The position numbers and the translations under genes were made by a program. A DNA stretch of 64,000 bases, from contig PAAG01000047.1 in NCBI GenBank assembly GCA_002698785.1, positions 186,001 to 250,000 on the forward strand, in the 5' to 3' direction. The stretch comes from Verrucomicrobiales bacterium. Its GTDB lineage: Bacteria; Verrucomicrobiota; Verrucomicrobiia; Verrucomicrobiales; DEV007. Of this stretch, positions 33,039-40,821 are shown one piece after another (positions within the stretch are counted from its first letter, which is position 1; the number at the start of each line of letters is the position of its first letter). The notes under the pieces are model-generated. The model was not told where the DNA came from, did not search any database, and saw nothing but the letters and a program-made list of their open reading frames with translations.

Positions 33039-34178
33039 TTGCTCAGTAACGCGAGGGTGGGCGGATGGAATTGCGGGCGCGCCCTCATATTTGCGGCGCT
33101 AAATCTACGGGAGTCCAGGCTCCATACCCCCGACGATCACTCAGATGTCATACACCGCGGAACGAGCAGGGGGGGGCCCGAAGAGATCGAGGAGATAGCA
33201 CGTTTTCTCTCTTCGTTTGAGGGTAGAACCAAGCAGGAGAAGAAGTTGCCTCTTCGCATCTGGAGGAAGAGGATGAGATCATGGTGGACCGACAATCCGT
33301 ATTGCCGTGAATCTTCTCCAAAAGGATTTCTCCTGCGATCTTCCAGCGAGGCGATTAGTGGTTTCCTCGGATTGATCCCCCACGATTACACCTTTCTCGG
33401 CTCACGAATTCCCAGCCTCGCACTTACGACCCACTTTGTGAAACCAGAAGCACGTGCCGCATCTCTTCCACTCTTCTTGAAGGCAGTTCGTTTATCAAAT
33501 CAATACCAGTTGGTGGACGGCACACCTAATCAACCAGCACAGGCCCTACTCGACCGGACGAAATTCACTCAAATCCCCGCCAGCTCAGTTTCCGTTTATC
33601 CAATCTTTCCTGGTGCAATCGGAAACCTGCCTTCCAAATTCTTCGCATCCGCATCTCGCAAACCACGACTCGATACGATCGATTGGAGCGACGGACTTGT
33701 CACGGACCTGTCAGAAGTTGCGGGACTTGCACTCGGCAAAAGCTCGGACGTTCTGGAGAAACACATCAACCGCGACACTCTCGATTGGTATCTAAGCTCG
33801 GGAAGCGAACGGAAGTTTTTTGCAGGATGGCGCGATGGCGAGCAACTCCTTCAATGTTTCGTCCTTGGAATCGAGAAGACTCTCTTCGGGATCCCTTTGC
33901 TCCTGATCCTCGAAGCATCTGCGAATCCCACACTTGGAAAGCACGCGGCATCTGGCTTCATTCGTTTTCTCGCCCGCCATCGGAAGTCGGCCGATCTTCC
34001 GCCTCGACTCCGAATGATTCTCTACCCAATTACCCAGGATCAGACTCCGGACGGTTCATTCCTGAAACTGAAATTCAAACGACAGTTCCCGATTTTTCAC
34101 AAGCTCCCGGAGCCATCAGATGCGAGAGAGGCTCGTCGAGTCGTGCATCTATCCGAGGGGGATCGAGTTTTTCTCTAA
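33039..34178 (+). CDS. GNAT-like acyltransferase, uncertain start
   Basis: Up to 379 residues. The middle part resembles a GNAT fold: SSPKGFLLRSSSEAISGFLG and SLALTTHFVKPEARAASLPL suggest the strand-turn-helix that binds acyl-CoA, followed by a second, possibly FemAB-like half. Substrate unknown. The only upstream start in frame is TTG 33039; the next ATG (33273) would cut into the domain. A run of eight G residues near 33170 lies inside the N-terminal part, a likely site of frameshift or sequencing error, so the N-terminus may be misread. It has no visible tie to the metal genes. Confidence 0.5.
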   Translation: MLSNARVGGWNCGRALIFAALNLRESRLHTPDDHSDVIHRGTSRGGPEEIEEIARFLSSFEGRTKQEKKLPLRIWRKRMRSWWTDNPYCRESSPKGFLLRSSSEAISGFLGLIPHDYTFLGSRIPSLALTTHFVKPEARAASLPLFLKAVRLSNQYQLVDGTPNQPAQALLDRTKFTQIPASSVSVYPIFPGAIGNLPSKFFASASRKPRLDTIDWSDGLVTDLSEVAGLALGKSSDVLEKHINRDTLDWYLSSGSERKFFAGWRDGEQLLQCFVLGIEKTLFGIPLLLILEASANPTLGKHAASGFIRFLARHRKSADLPPRLRMILYPITQDQTPDGSFLKLKFKRQFPIFHKLPEPSDAREARRVVHLSEGDRVFL

Positions 34179-34200
34179 TCCCGTGTCGGCCGGAAACCAC

Positions 34201-34680
34201 TCATAGATGCAAGCGGTCCGCGACATGATTTCCGCGATCCGTAAACAGCAACCAACCGGCCAAGGCTCCCCCCGCAGCGGAACCGAAAAAGCCGGAACCG
34301 ACAAACGAGACCGGATTCTCGTGCGCTCCAAAGAAGTGGATGTGCAGGTCGAGAGAGTAGCAGAGTAGGTTGCATCCGATCCCCAACACCAGCACGCTGA
34401 GAACGGAACATGCGACAATCGCTCTCCAACCCCAAAGTCGTTCGGTGATCAGTGCGCAGATCAAGGCCCCGGTCGCCGCCCCCATTCCAATACCACAGAA
34501 CACCACCGTCCACAGTAGCTTCTGGAACCAGCTTCCGCCGGGAAACAGAATTAGTCCGTAGACGACAAAGATTGCCAACTCCGCCACTACCGAGACTGCA
34601 ATCGAAACAACGACCGGACGACGAAACTCTCTCCAGATCCCACTGTCATCGAATTCATCCTTGGGAAACTGCTCGCTCAT
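34201..34680 (-). CDS. Uncharacterised four-helix membrane protein
   Basis: 159 residues, with about four hydrophobic segments (VVVSIAVSVVAELAIFVVYG, LLWTVVFCGIGMGAATGALI, AIVACSVLSVLVLGIGCNLL, and a glycine-rich last helix) and a charged N-terminus. No family recognised. Its start overlaps the stop of the antiporter gene by four bases, so the two are probably co-translated and functionally linked, perhaps as an accessory subunit. Confidence 0.6.
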   Translation of the reverse strand: MSEQFPKDEFDDSGIWREFRRPVVVSIAVSVVAELAIFVVYGLILFPGGSWFQKLLWTVVFCGIGMGAATGALICALITERLWGWRAIVACSVLSVLVLGIGCNLLCYSLDLHIHFFGAHENPVSFVGSGFFGSAAGGALAGWLLFTDRGNHVADRLHL

Positions 34681-35870
34681 GAATTCGTAGAAAGGTGGGT
34701 AGATTGCCGCGTTACGGAAAAACGGAAGAGGAGTGGGCCGGCAATCGTGGTTGCCACGATCACGATCGCCAGAAGCGAATATTGGGAATTTGACAGCAGA
34801 GCGGACGACAGGCCTACCTGGGCAAAAAGTAGACCCACTTCACCCCGCGGGATCAGCCCACTCCCGATGACCAGGCGCTTTCCACTCAACCCGGGAATGG
34901 CGAAAGGAGGAATCAATTTCGAGCTCACTGCAACCAGTAGCACGGCAGTCGCTGCCAACAGTCCGCCCCAACCCGAGAGCGCGTCAAACGAGATGGAACT
35001 GCCGATCAGAATAAAGAAAATGGGGGCGAAAAGTTCGGTAAGTGGGGTAAGCCCGCGCTCCAGCTGCTTCTGGTCTTTCTCTGAGAACACCAGGCCTGCA
35101 GCGTATGACCCGATGATCGCCGCCAGTCCGACTCGTTCGGCAAAACTCGCCATCAGAAGCAGAAACCCGAATGCCAGAACAAGGAGCACCCATTCGCTTC
35201 GCAGCCAGTCGGAGACTCGGTCGATCCCCCTGACGACCAGCGGCCCCACAAACAGAGCGAGTCCGAGGAAAAACACAGCCTGGAGAAAACTGCCCCCCAC
35301 ACTCCATGAAGGGGATCCTCCCGCTCCTGAAAGAGCTGTGAGAGAAGAAAGCAGCAACAATCCCAGAATATCATCCAAGATTGCTGCTCCCATGATGATG
35401 CGAGCTTCGCTTGTCTCTTCGAGTCCCAGCTCACTGATCACAGCGGCAGTCACTCCAATACTGGTCGCAGTGAGCGCGGCAGCCAGGAACAATGAGGCAG
35501 ACCATGTCCATTCCAGCAAGAAGCCCCCAATACCGAGCCCCGCGCCGAACGGAACCAGCATACCCAGAACTGCGATTCCGACCGCCGGGCGCCAGACACG
35601 AGTGAACTGGCTGACCTTTGTCTCGAGCCCGATCTTAAAAAGAAGGACACAGAGTCCGATCTCGGCCAACTCGTGAAACCCACCCTGACTTTCGGATTCG
35701 CCGCCAAGCGGAGCGATCAGACCAATCCCGACCGGCCCGAGAATCACTCCCGCAAGGATCTGACCAACAACCGACGGAAGCCGCATCCTCCGGAACAGCT
35801 CGCCGATAAGAATGGCGGGCACCAGGGCAATCGGGAGCAGAAGGTGCAAGGGTAACTCGCCGCCATCCAT
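34677..35870 (-). CDS. CPA2-type Na+(K+)/H+ antiporter
   Basis: 397 residues, about 12 membrane segments, no C-terminal TrkA-N domain. Family features: LPSVVGQILAGVILGPVGIG near the N-terminus, ALTATSIGVTAAVISELG and AAILDDILGLLLLSSLTA (the buried Asp pair of the transport site), and IPRGEVGLLFAQVGLSSALL. It exchanges monovalent cations for protons across the inner membrane. Missing the regulatory domain of KefB/KefC, it is more like the short NapA/KefB-type core. Followed by a coupled four-helix membrane protein. Confidence 0.85.
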   Translation of the reverse strand: MDGGELPLHLLLPIALVPAILIGELFRRMRLPSVVGQILAGVILGPVGIGLIAPLGGESESQGGFHELAEIGLCVLLFKIGLETKVSQFTRVWRPAVGIAVLGMLVPFGAGLGIGGFLLEWTWSASLFLAAALTATSIGVTAAVISELGLEETSEARIIMGAAILDDILGLLLLSSLTALSGAGGSPSWSVGGSFLQAVFFLGLALFVGPLVVRGIDRVSDWLRSEWVLLVLAFGFLLLMASFAERVGLAAIIGSYAAGLVFSEKDQKQLERGLTPLTELFAPIFFILIGSSISFDALSGWGGLLAATAVLLVAVSSKLIPPFAIPGLSGKRLVIGSGLIPRGEVGLLFAQVGLSSALLSNSQYSLLAIVIVATTIAGPLLFRFSVTRQSTHLSTNS

Positions 35871-35902
35871 CGAAATGCGAATGCTTTTTGTTCAGTCCTC
35901 AG

Positions 35903-35941
35903 GAAAAATAGAGGGGATGCCCCGCCCGGAGACATCCCCTC
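35903..35941 (-). terminator. Rho-independent terminator of small His-rich lipoprotein gene
   Basis: Read on the minus strand, a perfect 9-bp stem GAGGGGATG / CATCCCCTC (35933-35941 with 35911-35919) is followed by TATTTTT. It lies 29 bases after the lipoprotein stop and so separates it from the antiporter gene. Confidence 0.7.
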
Positions 35942-35970
35942 AAGATTTTCCTGTAGGTCAGAAAGGAGAA

Positions 35971-36111
35971 TCACCCATGACCGGTGCCGCCGCCATGCTT
36001 CTGGTGGTGGTATCCCCCGTCGCGGGAAGACCCGGTGGAGGTGCAGGAACTGAGGAGAGCGACAGCGGTTACTGCCACGACAGCGATTGAAACGCGAATC
36101 AATGTTTTCAT
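35971..36111 (-). CDS. Tiny His-rich lipoprotein
   Basis: 46 residues. ATG 36111 gives a lipoprotein signal (TLIRVSIAVVAVTAVALLSS, then CTST) and a short mature tail rich in Gly and His (YHHQKHGGGTGHG) that could bind copper or nickel. It has its own promoter element (36166-36194) and its own terminator, making it a self-contained member of the proposed metal regulon. Confidence 0.6.
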   Translation of the reverse strand: MKTLIRVSIAVVAVTAVALLSSCTSTGSSRDGGYHHQKHGGGTGHG

Positions 36112-36165
36112 AGGATGTTTGTTATTATTTAAAAGGCCTCTCCTGATTTGAAGCAGCCCAAAAGG

Positions 36166-36194
36166 GAAAAACCGCTCGCACTGGCGACCCCTCG
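36166..36194 (-). promoter_or_regulatory. Shared island promoter element upstream of tiny His-rich lipoprotein
   Basis: Minus strand: CGAGGGG, 14 bases, GGTTTTTC; 54 bases before the lipoprotein start at 36111. Confidence 0.55.
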
Positions 36195-36309
36195 GAAAAT
36201 CTATCCAGAATTGCGCTTTTTCTCGCAGTTCCAGTGATTGGGGGCACCTCATCCGGACCGCCGCGACGCCACCGGCCCCGGAAACCCTCGCGTCTGGAAG
36301 ATCTTTTTC

Positions 36310-37944
36310 TCACATCGTCCACCACTGTCGACCGTCTTTTCCCATCAACCGATCAGCTTCTTTCACTCCCCAAGAACCGGCGGCATAAGTGGTGAGTTCT
36401 CCTGCGATACCGCTTTCCCATCCATCGAGAATCGGGGTGGCGATTTCCCAGGCAGCTTCTACCATGTCGGCTCGATGGAAAAGGGTCGGATCCCCGACGA
36501 TGCAGTCGTAGAGCAACTTTTCATATCCTGTCGAATGATCTGAAAACTCGACCGATCCGAACTGCGAATAGTCGAACTCGAACGCGACCGCACGAGTGCG
36601 GGTAACAGTCCCGGGAGTTTTGGCCCGCATCTGCAGTGTCATCCCCTCGTTGGGCTGGATTCGCATGATCAGCAAATTCGGGCCGAGAGGTGAACACTCC
36701 GTTTTCCCATAGAGCTGGAGCGGCGGATTCTTGAATCGAATGACGATCTCGGTCACGCGCCGGGCAAGCCGCTTGCCGGTCCGAAGGTAGAAAGGAACGC
36801 CAGCCCATCTCCAGTTATCCACCCATAGCTTGATCGCCGCATAGGTCTCGACGGTCGATTCCGACGGGACGCTCGGTTCGTCCAGATACCCCGGAACCAA
36901 CTGACCATTGACCTCGCCCTCTCCGTATCGGCCTCTGACCGTGCCTGTGCGGACTTCTTCCTTCGACGGAATCCGTATCGCATCGAGCAGCTTCGCTTTT
37001 TCGTTGCGAACCGCTTCCCCTTCGAGGGACGTCGGGGGTTCCATCGATACCAGTGCCATTACCGAGAGGAGATGCGTCTGGATCATGTCGCGAAAGGCAC
37101 CAGTGCTCTCGTAGAATGCCGCCCGACCTTCGACCCCGATCGATTCCGCCGCCGTGATCTCGACGGAATCGATATGATTCCGGTTCCAAACCGGCTCGAT
37201 GATGCTGTTGCCGAGCCGGAATACGAGCAAGTTCTGCGAAACCTCTTTTCCCAGATAGTGATCGATCCGGAAAACCTGCCGCTCCGCCATCACTTTCGAC
37301 AAAGTCAGGTTCAACTCCATAGCAGACGCGAGATCGTGTCCGAAGGGTTTTTCGATCACTACCCGCCGCCAGTTTCCCGCTGGCTCCCTCAGCAAACCGC
37401 TCTCGCCGAGATAGGTTGAAATCGAACCGAAACTTTCCGGTGGAACCGACAGATAAAAAAGAACATTTCCTCCTGTCTCGCGGGCGGTTGCTTCCTGTTC
37501 CAGCATTCGATCAAGTTTCCGGTAGGTCTCCAGATCGGTATAAGAACCGCTGCAGTAGCTCAATCGATCTTCAAACAAATCCCATAGTTCGTTATCGATA
37601 TTCGGCGAGGCGAATTCCTCCATTGCCTCGCGCAAATGTCCCCTGAAATCCCGGTCGCTCCAATCGCGGCGGCCCACGCCGATGATCGCAAATTCTTTTC
37701 TCAGGACGCCATTGGCTACCAAATGATAGATCGACGGTAGGAGTTTGCGTTTCGTCAGATCGCCGGAAGCGCCGAATATCACAATCGCACAGGGCCCGGC
37801 GGGATCGCTCGGGACCAGACTATTAACAAACTGCTCGCGGCACGATTCTCCACAAAAGTAACGGATCTCGCCATGCTGTTCCACCTGGAGGGCGGTCGCG
37901 ATGTCGACGGTCATTCCACAGATGGGATCTCGGGCGGATTTCAT
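36310..37944 (-). CDS. zwf: Glucose-6-phosphate dehydrogenase with N-terminal YHS metal-binding domain
   Basis: 544 residues. Residues ~6-40 are a YHS domain (DPICGMTVDIA ... IRYFCGESCREQF), normally found in copper ATPases and metal carriers. From ~52 it is a full G6PDH: FGASGDLTKRKLLPSIYHL (NADP site), EKPFGHDLASA, RIDHYLGKEVSQN (active site) and a complete C-terminal domain. The reaction is glucose-6-phosphate to 6-phosphogluconolactone with production of NADPH. The fusion is in frame with no internal break. It is the last gene of the long minus-strand cluster starting at 49556. The YHS domain could make activity or location metal-responsive; this is inference. Confidence 0.9.
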   Translation of the reverse strand: MKSARDPICGMTVDIATALQVEQHGEIRYFCGESCREQFVNSLVPSDPAGPCAIVIFGASGDLTKRKLLPSIYHLVANGVLRKEFAIIGVGRRDWSDRDFRGHLREAMEEFASPNIDNELWDLFEDRLSYCSGSYTDLETYRKLDRMLEQEATARETGGNVLFYLSVPPESFGSISTYLGESGLLREPAGNWRRVVIEKPFGHDLASAMELNLTLSKVMAERQVFRIDHYLGKEVSQNLLVFRLGNSIIEPVWNRNHIDSVEITAAESIGVEGRAAFYESTGAFRDMIQTHLLSVMALVSMEPPTSLEGEAVRNEKAKLLDAIRIPSKEEVRTGTVRGRYGEGEVNGQLVPGYLDEPSVPSESTVETYAAIKLWVDNWRWAGVPFYLRTGKRLARRVTEIVIRFKNPPLQLYGKTECSPLGPNLLIMRIQPNEGMTLQMRAKTPGTVTRTRAVAFEFDYSQFGSVEFSDHSTGYEKLLYDCIVGDPTLFHRADMVEAAWEIATPILDGWESGIAGELTTYAAGSWGVKEADRLMGKDGRQWWTM

Positions 37945-37969
37945 GGAAGCGAGGGGAATGGCCTTCTAT

Positions 37970-38344
37970 CTATTTTGCGCCTTCTGCGGAATTGCCGGGA
38001 TTCGGACCCGCATTTTTTAGTTCGATCGAGAGGAAATAGTTCAATACCGTCCGGATCGCGGCAACGGCCGCCAGCTTTCCGATCTGGTCCCAATCCGGCG
38101 AGACAGCCGTAGCGAGCACGTCAGCGCCGAGTTGGAACTCCAACGCGAGGGCAAGAAACCGGGCCAATGTCAGCCGGGTCTCGACGAAATCGGCAGAACG
38201 CCGCCCAACGAGCGAGCGGATCAACTGAAAGATCGCGAGGCATACGCCGATCGCCACCAGCACGACGCCGCAGGCCTCCACCATGAGGATGACCCATTTC
38301 ACCGCAAAGATGAGCGCGTGTTCGGCGGAGTCGGGCGTCGGCAT
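37970..38344 (-). CDS. DUF1622 membrane protein
   Basis: 124 residues with three hydrophobic segments (WVILMVEACGVVLVAIGVCL, LTLARFLALALEFQLGADVL, AAVAAIRTVLNYFLSIEL). This matches DUF1622, a small inner-membrane family of unknown function. It lies 25 bases before the G6PDH gene and 37 bases after a glycogen-binding-like gene in the same direction. Confidence 0.75.
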   Translation of the reverse strand: MPTPDSAEHALIFAVKWVILMVEACGVVLVAIGVCLAIFQLIRSLVGRRSADFVETRLTLARFLALALEFQLGADVLATAVSPDWDQIGKLAAVAAIRTVLNYFLSIELKNAGPNPGNSAEGAK

Positions 38345-38381
38345 GCCGTTGATCGATTTTTCCGTTTTCGGCTCTGGCTGA

Positions 38382-38678
38382 CTATTCCACTTCGATTACC
38401 CGGTTCATCGTGCCGAATTGGTTGGGAACACATTTGGGACACCCCGCGCCTCCTTCTTCGCAGCCGACTTCGCAGCACCACTCGCCATCCACGACGAACT
38501 TGAATTCGTAGCGGCCCGGAGCGAGATCGAGCGAGGTGATCCATCGATCTTTCGCCGTCTTTACCATCTCGTTCGCCGCCGCGTTCCAGTCATTGAATGT
38601 GCCGACGAGGAAGACGCTGTCCGCGCCGGAGGCGTGACAGGTGAATTCGACGAGTTTGGTCGTTTCGTTCTCTTTCAT
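38382..38678 (-). CDS. CBM48/AMPK-type glycogen-binding-like protein with cysteine cluster (copy 1)
   Basis: 98 residues, a single E-set/CBM48-like domain: FTCHASGADSVFLVGTFNDW, then APGRYEFKFVVDGEW and TMNRVIEVE. Where this fold normally has a short D-P-x-loop, it carries CC-x3-C-x6-C-x2-C (WCCEVGCEEGGAGCPKC), five cysteines able to bind zinc or copper. The start at 38678 is the ATG before KENETTKLVE. A paralogue lies at 48204. CBM48 domains bind glycogen or guide enzymes; here the domain stands alone in a cluster with glucoamylase and G6PDH. Confidence 0.75.
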   Translation of the reverse strand: MKENETTKLVEFTCHASGADSVFLVGTFNDWNAAANEMVKTAKDRWITSLDLAPGRYEFKFVVDGEWCCEVGCEEGGAGCPKCVPNQFGTMNRVIEVE

Positions 38679-38740
38679 ATAGTTGTTGGGTTGTCTTCTT
38701 TGATCAGGAATGGGCAAACTCTATCGCTTCCCACGCGGCC

Positions 38741-39745
38741 TCACTCGGCCGCTTTCTTTTCGTAGGCATCGAGCCACTCCTTGCGGGCCTTCAGGTTTTC
38801 TTTCAACTTTCCGAGATTCTCCTGTTCCCGGTTCAGTTGTGTGTGCTTGAGCGTGATCATCTGGATATTTCTCTGCACATCGTCGAGGAGATCGGCAAGA
38901 GCCTCCTCCAAGTCGTCCGCCGCGTCTTTGCTGACCTCGGTGGTGTCGGGCTTCTTCACGATGAGGCGGTCTTCGATCTCACCGCGCCGCTTTTGGAGCA
39001 TGAGCTGATGAGTGCGAAGCTCGGACTGTGCTATGTCCCGACTTGCTTCCGTGAGACTATCGCGTTTGAGAAATTCGCGGATATTTCGGATCCGGGACTC
39101 GCAGCGAGCGACCGATTCTCGCAGCGCTCCGATCACCTCTTCGCGCTGCTTCCGGTTCATGCTGCGGTTCTTCCGGTTCTGCCGCCATTCCTCGCTGATC
39201 TCGAGCACATCGCCATACCATCCCGAACCGTCTCCGTAGTAGCCTCCTCCACCCAGCCTCTTGTATTTTTCGACATTTTCGTCCTGTGAGAACGACATCG
39301 ACAGTTCCAGCATCTGCCCGATGTGATGTTCCACATGTTCGTCGAAATGACGAATCTCATCTTTTGCCTCTTCCGGCGGCAGGTCCGATCTCCCCTCGAC
39401 CAAACTCCGAACCAACCCCTCGCGCCGTGCCTGGAAGATCAAGACCATTTCCTGCAACGTATCGATGAGTTCGAGCTTGGCTTTACTAACCTGGAGGCCG
39501 GATTTCGCCGAGTCTTCGATTTCCACCATCCGCTCCACCATGCGGCCAAGCTTTTCGTCGATACGAGCGTGGATGGCGAGGATGTCGCTACTGATTTCAT
39601 CGATCTCCGCCTCCCGCTCTTCGATGCGTGACTCGATGATCACCAGAGACCGCTTGCGAGCTTCCAAGTCGATCTCCAAATCCTGTGCGTCGATACCGGC
39701 TGTGCAAAGTCCCGAAATTGAGAGAAAGATAAAAAAGGTTTTCAT
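38741..39745 (-). CDS. Exported coiled-coil protein
   Basis: 334 residues from ATG 39745: signal peptide (KTFFIFLSISGLCTAGIDAQ) and then long heptad-rich helices (IIESRIEEREAEIDEISSDI; LDDVQRNIQMITLKHTQL) interrupted by a glycine/tyrosine loop (GGGGYYGDGSGWYGD) and a His patch (HFDEHVEHHIGQML). No family recognised. The architecture suggests a periplasmic structural or metal-binding coiled coil. It sits between the GDP-sugar-type transferase and CBM48-like genes. Confidence 0.6.
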   Translation of the reverse strand: MKTFFIFLSISGLCTAGIDAQDLEIDLEARKRSLVIIESRIEEREAEIDEISSDILAIHARIDEKLGRMVERMVEIEDSAKSGLQVSKAKLELIDTLQEMVLIFQARREGLVRSLVEGRSDLPPEEAKDEIRHFDEHVEHHIGQMLELSMSFSQDENVEKYKRLGGGGYYGDGSGWYGDVLEISEEWRQNRKNRSMNRKQREEVIGALRESVARCESRIRNIREFLKRDSLTEASRDIAQSELRTHQLMLQKRRGEIEDRLIVKKPDTTEVSKDAADDLEEALADLLDDVQRNIQMITLKHTQLNREQENLGKLKENLKARKEWLDAYEKKAAE

Positions 39746-39810
39746 AGAATTGGAGTCTTTGTCTTCAACGCTAAAACACCACGAAACATCGTTTCCCTCG
39801 CACCTTTTCG

Positions 39811-40821
39811 TCACTTGATATGCTTCTCTGTGGATACCAGCGACAATTCGCTCTTTCGGTCTTGCCACTCAGCGAACCAATCTGGCCTCTCCTGAATTTT
39901 CATTCTCAGGATCAGCTCAATCACACGCCGGGGATCACCCAAATCGGTCCAATCTACACCGTCGAGGCGGATGGCGATCAGGCGTTCGGAACTCGGCGCG
40001 AGTATGGACGAGGAAAAATCAACCGCTCCGATAGCGGAGTATATGAACTCCAGGTCTTTCGGTTTCCCGCTGTCGCCATGGGCTTCCTGGGCCAAGAGAA
40101 AGCGTCGCAGAAGCCCCGGAGTCATTTCGGCGACGAGCTCGAGAAAGGCATGAACGTTCCCGACCATTGCGAATGTGTTGACTAAAGCACCGCGCCGCAT
40201 GAGTTGCTCAGCCATCTCTTGAGCGGGTTTTTCGTTGAATGCATCGATTCGGTAGGCATCTCCCGTTCCTCCCATTCTCTCTCCTGTTTCAATCCACCCG
40301 TATCCAGATTCGACTCTTAATTGGGGAACACCCAAAAGGATTACGGATTCGGAATTCGATGTTGCCAAATCGAACGCCCGCTCCAGCGACTCGAAAAAAG
40401 GCCGCTGGTCGGAAAAATAATGATCGCATGGCAGCACCGCTACTAATGCACGTGGATCTCGACGCGCGACTTCCAGCAATGAGGATAGAATGGCCGGTGC
40501 CGTTCCACGGTTGCAGGGCTGCACGACTTGTTGGGATGGACTATCTTTCAGAAACCCCGGAAAAAACCTACGATGGCTTTCCGTGAGAGAATAAAGAATG
40601 TGCTCTGCCCGAACGCTCGCTTTCACTCTCTGTCGAGTCGTTTCCACCAAGTTCCCGGAACGAAGGAGCGTACAAAATTGCTTGGGTCTGTCATCTCCGT
40701 TGATGAACCGCGAGAGTTCCCGGAGCCGGACGCCATCCCCGCCTGCGAGAACGATGGCCCACCGGTTCCGGTCGATCCCGGTCGAACCCGTAGCTTTAGG
40801 CTGGAAACGCGATGCTTTCAC
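39811..40821 (-). CDS. Mannose-1-phosphate guanylyltransferase-like nucleotidyltransferase
   Basis: 336 residues. The N-terminal Rossmann-like motif IVLAGGDGVRLRELSRFING, DRPKQFCTL, and LVAVLPCDHYFSDQRPFF are typical of sugar-nucleotide transferases of the ManC/GMP type, which make GDP-mannose from mannose-1-phosphate. ESGYGWIETGER is also characteristic. No left-handed beta-helix or isomerase domain is present. Its start overlaps the end of the GH15 gene by four bases, implying coupling. The expected product would feed exopolysaccharide or glycan synthesis. Confidence 0.75.
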   Translation of the reverse strand: MKASRFQPKATGSTGIDRNRWAIVLAGGDGVRLRELSRFINGDDRPKQFCTLLRSGNLVETTRQRVKASVRAEHILYSLTESHRRFFPGFLKDSPSQQVVQPCNRGTAPAILSSLLEVARRDPRALVAVLPCDHYFSDQRPFFESLERAFDLATSNSESVILLGVPQLRVESGYGWIETGERMGGTGDAYRIDAFNEKPAQEMAEQLMRRGALVNTFAMVGNVHAFLELVAEMTPGLLRRFLLAQEAHGDSGKPKDLEFIYSAIGAVDFSSSILAPSSERLIAIRLDGVDWTDLGDPRRVIELILRMKIQERPDWFAEWQDRKSELSLVSTEKHIK

